From: Anaerolineales bacterium | Lineage (GTDB): Bacteria; Chloroflexota; Anaerolineae; Promineifilales; Promineifilaceae | Direction of reading: 5' to 3' | Assembly (NCBI GenBank): GCA_011524645.1 | Contig: WTJY01000137.1 | Location: 1-44,151 of the forward strand | Length of the DNA: 44,151 nucleotides | Shown here: piece after piece, positions 41,601-44,151 of the stretch | Position numbering within the stretch: the first letter of the stretch is position 1 | Layout: every line of letters starts with the position of its first letter | Program-made: the position numbers and the translations under genes | The notes under the pieces: model-generated | The model's database searches: none | What the model was told of the DNA's origin: nothing | What the model saw: only the letters and a program-made list of their open reading frames with translations

Positions 41601-44151
41601 GTGCGACCCATACCTTTACGATTGAAGGGACCTGTTACGTCGATTATGATGGGGATAATGTGACCGACTTCGAGACGGAAGATAGCGCGGCCGTGCGCCA
41701 AGGGTTGGCGGCCGCCAGCGCAGGGGCTACGGTCCGCGTGGCCGGTATCTGTGAAGGGGTGGCGAGTGAATACGGTAGCGATCAGCTGGCTTATATCAGC
41801 CAAGCGGTGACCCTCGAAGGGGGGTATGACGCGGCCGATTGGGCGGCCGGATCGAACCCCGATGTGACCCCCACCTTCTTAGATGGGGCGGGGCTTGGCC
41901 GTGTGCTTTATGTCGCCGACGGCACCGATGTCCTTATCAGAAATATCTCATTGGTTGATGGATATGACGCGGTAGCGGGTGGCGGTATTTACGCCGCACA
42001 GGGGAATGGCCTTACTCTGAATCAAGTCGATATGGCCAAAAACGAGAGTGAAGATGGCGCGGCGATGTATATTGTGACCGGCACCGTCACCGTGGCGGAT
42101 AGCACTTTTATCGACAATGAAGCGGGTGGCGACGCAGGTGGGATTTATAGCCATGAAGCGCTGACCGTTTCCGGCTCCTATTTCTATGACAATGTGGGAT
42201 ATGGAGAAGGTGGGGTGATCCACGCCAAAGGTGCGCTCACCGTCACGACCAGCACCTTCTACGATAACGAAGGGTTGTTTGGCGGGGCGATTTACACCGA
42301 TGAAGCGTTGGCGACGATTGAAAAATCGACATTCGAATACAACTACAGCTCATTTATCGGCGGTGGCGCGTTCTGGCATGATTCAGGGACGCTGAATATT
42401 TATAACAGTACCTTGAGCCGAAACCGTTCCGCACAAGATGGTGGGGGGCTGATGAATTTCGGCACGGCCGTGTTACGTCATGTGACAGTGGTCAGCAATA
42501 CCGCTAGCTTTGATGGGGGTGGGTTGCATAACAGCGGCACCATTCAGCTCTACGATTCGATTATCGCCCATTCGACCAAAGGGGATTGCTATGGGACCGA
42601 CCCTGTGGACAACGGAGGGAATATCGCCAGCGATAGCACCTGTGGCTTTACCCAAAGCAGCAGTGCGAACGACACCGATCCGTTGGTGAAGCCGCTGGCC
42701 GATAACGGTGGGGAAACGGAAACCCATGCGTTGGACCAAAGTAGTCCAGCGATTGATCGGGCGAGCGGTAGTAGCTTTAGCGAAGACCAGCGGGGAATTG
42801 TCCGGCCTCAGTATGCCGAACCGGACAGCGGGGCGTATGAATTTAGCGTTCTCGATAGCTGTACCGATTCTCCTTGGATTGTCTCTGATTACGTCGAGCT
42901 GGAAACCGCGATTGCTTGTTTTAACAATGGGTCGAGCGGTAGCGGATTGATTCAATTTGGGAACAATATTAGTTTGAATGGTGGTTTGACAGCGATTAGC
43001 AATAACGCTATTCCGCTAGAAATCGATGGGCAAGGGTTCACGCTTGATGCGAGTTCCAGTACGCGCCATTTCGAGATCGAAGCGGGTGAGGTCGCGATTC
43101 ATGATCTTACGTTGTCCAATGGGCGTATCGATGGGAACGGTGGCGCGTTGCTGGTGCAAGCGGCCGCAGTTGTTACCGTTTACGACATGACCTTTCAAGA
43201 GAATGGGGTATTGGCCCAACGTTCCGGCGGTTCGATCTATAACGCTGGTACGATGACGGTTACGAATAGCTATTTTGATAGTGATGCGGCCGGTAGAAAT
43301 GGCGGCTCGATTGCGAATGTCGGGGTGTTGCATCTCGATAAGAGCACCATTTATTACAGTGACGCGACTTCTGGCGGTGGGATTTACAATGGGGCAACGG
43401 CCGTGCTTACGGTGACGAACAGCACCATTAATCAAACCTATAGTTACGCATGGGGAGGCGCAATTTACAACGATGGGGGTACGATCAATATCATCCATAC
43501 TTCGTTTATCGATGTCGAGACGGATGATGATTTCTTTGCGGTGTTAGACAACACAAACGGGTCAATGACCTTAACCTTGTCGATTGTAAAGGCGCTTTAT
43601 GGGAGCAATTGTACGGGTACGATCACCGATGGTGGTGGCAATATTTCATCCGATAATAGCTGTGGCTTTACGGCGGCGACCAGCTTGAACAACACCAACC
43701 CACAAGTCAATTCTACGTTGGCTGATAACGGTGGGGGGACGACAACCCATGCGTTGCAGTCGAACAGCCCCGCCCTTGATATTGCGGCGTGTGTACTGGA
43801 TGAAGATCAGCGTGGTGTGGCTCGGCCGAATGGGTTGTTATGTGATAGTGGCTCGTTTGAGTTTGAGTACACCACGATTGCGGTGACCCCGACGCTTAGT
43901 TATGACAGCGTGGGTGAGCTGACGGTCGATTGGTCGGCCGATTCTAGTGCGACCGGCTGTGAAGCGGATGTGTATCGGAGTACGACTCCGTATGTGGGTC
44001 ATGCGGAATGGCACTCTGATCTGACGGTGTGGTCGGTGACCGATGGGACGGCGGGGGATGAGAATCGCTACTATTTTGTGTGGTTGGTGTGTGATGGTAG
44101 TGAAGCGGCCGTGTCGCAGGAGGTTGGGGTGTTCCACTTTGGCTTAGAAAC
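29621..44151 (+). CDS. Giant multidomain surface protein (3' end outside window)
   Basis: An uninterrupted frame of 4843 codons runs from the ATG at 29621 (AGGA seven bases upstream) to the window edge; read by eye, no stop was met. Approximate residues: signal/membrane helix 15-35; possible LolA-like beta domain 45-295; membrane helices 305-360; thrombospondin-3-type DxDxDG calcium repeats 430-585; unassigned 590-1170; five or so membrane helices 1178-1360; second calcium-repeat block 1579-1707; LamG modules from 1730 to about 3230, with another at about 3495-3720; Ig-like segments 3230-3490 and 3730-4000; beta-helix with choice-of-anchor Q ends 4005-4415 and 4417-4750; FN3-like end. The last residues (EVGVFHFGLE) match the C-terminus of the 26985 protein (RVGVFYFDLE), so the true end is probably within a few codons. 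Confidence 0.85.
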   Translation, partial: MSHHSSHSHTTRSRVGSFLYTLLIIALASLWLGHTAPTAAQRAPHDASAQAEIEQAWQQASESDRYAFRSRIEQLVYPAPSVRNAGRQPQQDLLGLAGTIEADSDRIESTIWPDASFDEARGVDLLVENGRSYIRESAASDWVEIDDMSQMVAPAGDPLSFLAGIKQVEATGTDSRVMGDVTLEFSTYRFAIDGPTLGRYMDRMTEQMLIEAGELPQGMSVGGGNRFYDATGTGEIWLDADGYPARFVIDFAFAPEENGERITAQINSDFYDFEVATAEAMPNFATAPRTWLAVTAAEVATPERTIAFGWSLLIGLTFVLLAIFVWRHAYTKEFYTTIVSLIIVGLVLPPLLQAQEARAFYSEQMGRSHDQVERDREYEQYDQMREVLYGNDWNPQEDPYAEGRALQQAVQAVAQTAVAANTSSEIDTTADSDGDGATDDDEALWDSCPYLVSTAEYNAEADCYNVTDPSDSDGDGLTDYTEIYELGSLPNDVDSDGDTINDNLEAKGFDYNGESWYLNPVDNDTNNDGRSDGEECAIWSSNNENGDTSAICPDSDSDGTPDLYDFDDDNDGVWDLDDGDSEAVSQIFGRNNPLNLTIDGLEVDKPVLVEIQMRPEDESLLTTSGLILDWPTGDYEGQIVRGNDTTFATTTNADASSTDANAEYGDVRILPLLRITVPYADGHYANLPVNDSYKGIDRTIGVTISQWLDTTELDQLGMTVSDVDETSGDIDIYVPVSTVYSEAGERPVGFSATTFYSPTQGTNGVADWGNAHEYSLIWMVQMITDSCAADTDEDGDGDTENESGADCNRVDELTTIHIYEEDWRATSLNVSEEQGLSTAVMYEDPAQDDNLALDEQLWIAGWNLGNTFVDGLDCDSTDAGGNCIGDGVRDVMIEDIPAQLDAWGTVDNVNYNYIEVEGIDTYIHQEYLADTAVNTTADVLNTHFLSYATNGSQDYTSLLFAYETANRSVGLIDNQGTGGQISLDLSGIPAYTTAGVFLKTYAYDAADGWAEAEKADYYEYFLESLEAGDSFFQVADDGEEALDEQYGKLLWMQNYYITLTTGSASVVAIDDSAFNSVSFDTTQDASDFETYLTLAITTGAQLGGSSAGSRLSYILSYYLTDLRGKSKSNMWQYLYNLYTIREFGVASNLSNHSKNQTKAFYNDYKLFHSKQLGKVVKGLSLKMLGLSLGVFAIGALIVATGFIVTVAGDEESGNTIMQIGLVIVAIASIAVLALEALSIFAKRNFVRNLKLAGLKYTDRFRKAFSRYSNLYRMHAAWGFGISFAVAAGILLYSWLSIGFDTNNPYFDAAAAYFVATVIIELILAVLLLIFPVGTAIVIILELVDAILFLVSLLVDDFDFTIQGWLTQALADLMYNVDMVAANIESDKRIQTAGDYGLWDSELGFVESNTLAFTLTVTNTLYTTDSRSDLKRNSFEHVLDTDGRGHNDFNPGDGDMVNEWNNTDDGSYNADGVGGVKYSTDKGVYSVEDLTIDFPFSEVGTGINRSTDSPYFNEAFFLIAEGCWHVFAIRGTEYNCKELTFDGGDSSELDPFTFDILPDHLGEFITLEWNSGGLAFPQQWDKDGDGEPNTEFGGSDPNDLLWDTDGDLLSDYYESTNGYESTDADEDDDGLTDWEELFVYYTDPTNADYDGDGLGDYIEAKAGWLTEYTDENGVKRATRVWSDPYTADLDDDGIGDLQEYIYGFHPALASDLSAVDGFIEFSDLRLDETDTPLLYLPLDDELGTTTINDLSGNEYFFSCDSGAGTCPTAEVLGQYDTAMSFDNVNDYLLNDDLNIELTEFTVAAYVYNGATDSSVQPVFGSIGGHSASSPPSISIFDNRDIVVGFGDGTSWNSISPYHYFIDSEEWVHVAATYDGVQLRIYVDGLGVYNEPTYAGAIPATITEMAIGRNGSDYLDGSVDEVFLYDRALSQDEIYLLIDGRYNLNDLVFSVSGGELLYQATLTNTTAAVNTDGFIYAASEAIEPVLPQPSFYLGFDEDQRWATFDNAYNVDSDVYCYEGGTTCPTNQTSITAVGTSLEFDGNDDVAFIPSLTSSSADGTAEGSLFFWLYIDEYPDAGTISYILDTESEEEGAADIYIDENGNLYLDVIGSSRVTLASTVALDTWMHVGYQQGRIYVNGAWGAYDRTSSRPKYGAGTLGADVNGESNFDGVIDEIVVFYEWINASRMTNNVMTGKYSFNGIQPHAVIKFEDLVSTSNTVFSDPSQYSNHAYCGSDDTCPSEVTGRNGTGTAVQFDGVDDYLIQTDNLQAFDRYYTYDNDITFYIYPTAYPAAGEVAYIYQTEETTDSNDLYQAQFALYLDSNGRMAISDGGDNYSVLKDAIPLNEWTYVKLDYYYDEVDISDIERQQMRRYINGQFATDFVGNSARSYFGYCLECYGDDELGLFVGAGRIGNNITGTAPFQGRIDDFNIQIAEHDFDRYERTVNYYDPVNDLIRTDCDLLEDCPAFGNSGAYGNSVSFDGATSLDMIEQLDFARGDYTISFWFYADFTLDQTLFTAYDDTGDVGVQIDLLQTGYISYSHAFPTLYQVASSSVGYNETSWHHLVATKDNDNLYLYLDGALVGTTSGVSGTAAENLNVTIGNTIDDRDKHWFYGFMDEFAIFDEAVSAEQAAYLSQTRFPALDIPVPYETFALDSGENKVVSGRATVNDPVATSRYAFEQDVEIAIDLETELSYTTYQNEDGVWSGYFRFEEVPGDEQFDNLVAYGSGGTAAEIDGNCEGALCPVGGAQGIDGRAAYFDGEDDYLLADFSGVDSSARPDIRSMSLWVKGADGTLFDSRGIDHNAGFQLSMGRLLNAAGDEYFFDMPRNEWTHLGLVIDSDSELTLYVNGVVALSGVSQSTSSADNWWIGANYGPQSHFLGYIDELKLFETELSASDIADLYQNVGAEFRFSFDEEFGETNFVDSINGYVAEPVMIQCVDLTLTSLSGAGFATNLNNIGLALAGNTLLYETADTYADTTLPLNITAAICGSDETLTATGVYSDGTEFTFASPATISVNSSGAGSAVMSHSGQQVTVAYTVSVPYENPSPLVGTDGRIGNTAYFTGEDDGHIEVTTAGIGDFATVDFTLMGWINTAETGVAVLTKSDGDTTWESGERALYVADDGTLRFAGHNAGEIVSTQQITDSNWHHFAVVWDSSAVTGTILIDGLNVGSGSSNYAPAGSDNSGNQLFIGAPHDNGVNRYFAGQLDELVLYTGRAFTNVEVYDSYQQEARWYRDSAEFTVTVDGDNPTIEVETDYAYRADGYIQFVVTGDDASSSVARMRYKYRKEGSSYSDWIEAPICADAAVTVYCPYFTSTGGGKYQILFQAMDVVGNMTETSDPFEIYVDTAAPNFSVWTDGDGDVTVKATDVSDDSWLLAMSGSISDPDIPGSSITGSGVTTNSIYVNLYNEDGTLVGSANQAAVYSGNMWTIDYEVSGEPPAGYYDVYMTVSDVIGNSQTGYLGRFDIDLQAPALEIAVDLLPVGVISQTNTITGVIIDQAEYHNPVLNFHFEEPSGTTVFYDYGELAAHVTCRVDCPQTTASGQFGRGLAFNGVDQTDFVVSTSTITGTTDFDVSDEFTIAFWVKADSNQVTTGNTTNSLVEKWDGAGYPFAIRYHNQTSGDNGRISASVFDGATVSEISSTVTISDDLFHHVVLTNDGGDYRLYIDGRSDNSMMVSGSAVVSNTADITLGHIPSDDNSRFSGVIDQFTVYDKQISAERIYAMAQADVSGLGQVEVALEVIDFTNYPANIVLGDRESTLTWNSATLDQANGLGSAWTYGLGEQENWFYIHMRGQDSDGRPHQAENVWRGLIDHRPPTVVASGSQAYGGSYATSSYTFTVTDFLLDETTLVHPCGADDLVMLTYDNVPVDAPHYGLPYQISGSCTVPGHTVSETVGVCDAAYHCAEQTIDFGTDEGVNVMFINSPTDGAVISPTKSITFTGELFAKAPPFTVELKIDNSLIDTLVFTSSVTETTWSSVWEFPDGGTHTLNARVEDDNGERASATHTFTIEGTCYVDYDGDNVTDFETEDSAAVRQGLAAASAGATVRVAGICEGVASEYGSDQLAYISQAVTLEGGYDAADWAAGSNPDVTPTFLDGAGLGRVLYVADGTDVLIRNISLVDGYDAVAGGGIYAAQGNGLTLNQVDMAKNESEDGAAMYIVTGTVTVADSTFIDNEAGGDAGGIYSHEALTVSGSYFYDNVGYGEGGVIHAKGALTVTTSTFYDNEGLFGGAIYTDEALATIEKSTFEYNYSSFIGGGAFWHDSGTLNIYNSTLSRNRSAQDGGGLMNFGTAVLRHVTVVSNTASFDGGGLHNSGTIQLYDSIIAHSTKGDCYGTDPVDNGGNIASDSTCGFTQSSSANDTDPLVKPLADNGGETETHALDQSSPAIDRASGSSFSEDQRGIVRPQYAEPDSGAYEFSVLDSCTDSPWIVSDYVELETAIACFNNGSSGSGLIQFGNNISLNGGLTAISNNAIPLEIDGQGFTLDASSSTRHFEIEAGEVAIHDLTLSNGRIDGNGGALLVQAAAVVTVYDMTFQENGVLAQRSGGSIYNAGTMTVTNSYFDSDAAGRNGGSIANVGVLHLDKSTIYYSDATSGGGIYNGATAVLTVTNSTINQTYSYAWGGAIYNDGGTINIIHTSFIDVETDDDFFAVLDNTNGSMTLTLSIVKALYGSNCTGTITDGGGNISSDNSCGFTAATSLNNTNPQVNSTLADNGGGTTTHALQSNSPALDIAACVLDEDQRGVARPNGLLCDSGSFEFEYTTIAVTPTLSYDSVGELTVDWSADSSATGCEADVYRSTTPYVGHAEWHSDLTVWSVTDGTAGDENRYYFVWLVCDGSEAAVSQEVGVFHFGLE
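30910..31370 (+). other. Thrombospondin-3-like calcium repeats, block 1
   Basis: Within the giant protein, about residues 430-584 carry repeated DSDGDG, DPSDSDGDGLTD, DVDSDGDTIND and DSDSDGTPD motifs. These Asp-rich loops bind calcium in thrombospondin type 3 and related bacterial adhesins and stiffen the chain. The assignment is from motif alone. Confidence 0.75.
33150..33700 (+). other. Internal transmembrane cluster of the giant protein
   Basis: Residues about 1178-1360 contain long hydrophobic runs: LGLSLGVFAIGALIVATGFI; QIGLVIVAIASIAVLALEAL; GISFAVAAGILLYSWLSI; VATVIIELILAVLLLIF and IVIILELVDAILFLVSLL. Basic stretches (AKRNFVRNLKLAGLK, RFRKAFSRY) lie between them, as expected on the cytoplasmic side. 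This places a membrane anchor in the middle of a chain with large polar domains on both sides. Confidence 0.7.
34355..34740 (+). other. Thrombospondin-3-like calcium repeats, block 2
   Basis: About residues 1579-1707 of the giant protein hold DKDGDGEPN, DTDGDLLSDYYE, DADEDDDGLTDWEEL, DYDGDGLGDYIEAK and DLDDDGIGDLQEY, a second calcium-repeat block between the membrane cluster and the first LamG module. Confidence 0.75.
34810..40790 (+). other. Array of LamG/concanavalin-like modules
   Basis: Approximate modules are 34810-35430, 35585-36175, 36230-36950, 36955-37520, 37725-38310, 38320-39290 (with an insert) and 40110-40780. Each has the LamG signature: an FDG--D-- or similar strand, W-HV/HL-VV---- and LYVDG--, and an IDEV--Y---LS-- end. 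Six also carry a short Cys pair ending CP just before the FDG strand. Such modules usually bind glycans or act as spacers. Ig-like segments lie at about 39310-40100. Confidence 0.72.
41635..43865 (+). other. Beta-helix blocks of the giant protein
   Basis: Two consecutive beta-helix units are seen. The first (41635-42850) begins CYVDYDGDNVTDF with AVRQGLAAA and LEGGYD, has GGGIYAAQGN type coils, and ends EDQRGIVRPQ with GAYEF. The second (42860-43865) begins with an ELETAIACFNNG entry and ends DEDQRGVARPN with GSFEF. Both endings match the choice-of-anchor Q end of the separate protein at 26985-29234. Confidence 0.72.

Noticed and set aside
30167-44137. Many minus-strand open frames of 60-240 codons opposite the giant gene
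   Set aside because: They show low-complexity Arg/Ile/His-rich translations with no family motifs, as expected for the complement of a biased long coding frame.
29621-44151. Possibility that the giant frame is several genes
   Set aside because: The frame stays in register at every checked point, domains join without gaps, and no internal ribosome site with signal peptide stood out. A missed stop cannot be fully excluded by eye.
1-44151. tRNA, rRNA or CRISPR array
   Set aside because: No cloverleaf, conserved rRNA segment or evenly spaced direct repeats were seen; repeats in the giant gene are coding.

Overview
The window looks like a chromosomal segment from a Chloroflexota (Anaerolineae-like) bacterium. 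That placement is an inference: a compact Tad/Flp pilus cluster with a DegS/DegU-type two-component pair, a contiguous tsaE-tsaB-tsaC-tsaD set, a small ferric-reductase-like membrane protein, and very large beta-helix/LamG surface proteins are a familiar combination there, but there is no rRNA or tRNA to confirm it. The whole window is dense in the palindrome CGGCCG (about 160 by hand count, roughly one per 275 bases), far more than composition would predict.

Region 1 (1-3750) holds the C-terminal end of an unknown protein and housekeeping genes: a NIF3-type protein, an HNH nuclease, a low-molecular-weight protein tyrosine phosphatase, long-form HPF and ComF. Region 2 (3875-11205, all minus strand) is a reduced Tad pilus locus read in the order degU-like, degS-like, flp pilin, cpaE/tadZ-like, cpaF/tadA, tadB, tadC. 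The 55-residue Flp pilin (9140-9307) sits under a readable promoter with a 7-2-7 inverted repeat just upstream, the site geometry used by NarL-family regulators. Region 3 (11506-16945) holds a C4 zinc-ribbon coiled-coil protein, BirA, an Lrp/AsnC regulator and the four genes for t6A tRNA modification, overlapping or closely spaced.

Region 4 (16945-23382) is the most unusual. An ApbE flavin transferase is followed by two paralogous pairs of small membrane proteins. One member of each pair (A) has a very acidic Cys-containing tail, and the other (B) ends in a shared -SRSSG terminus. A bis-heme ferric-reductase-like membrane protein and an OmpR/histidine-kinase pair follow. The second B gene and the reductase lie between two inverted copies of a 160-bp MITE-like repeat. 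Nothing I know matches the A/B proteins; I propose them as part of an uncharacterised envelope redox or metal-handling system.

Region 5 (23496-29620) has a lipoprotein with three META domains and a DUF4377-like end, a TetR regulator, a decayed stretch with a second repeat family and a truncated DUF4188-like gene, and a secreted beta-helix protein. Region 6 (29621 to the window end) is one open reading frame of at least 4843 codons. It encodes a giant surface protein with thrombospondin-3-like calcium repeats, about seven LamG modules, Ig-like segments, two beta-helix blocks and, unusually, a cluster of transmembrane helices in its interior. A 17-bp palindrome-like sequence at the tetR start recurs upstream of both large surface-protein genes, suggesting a local regulon.
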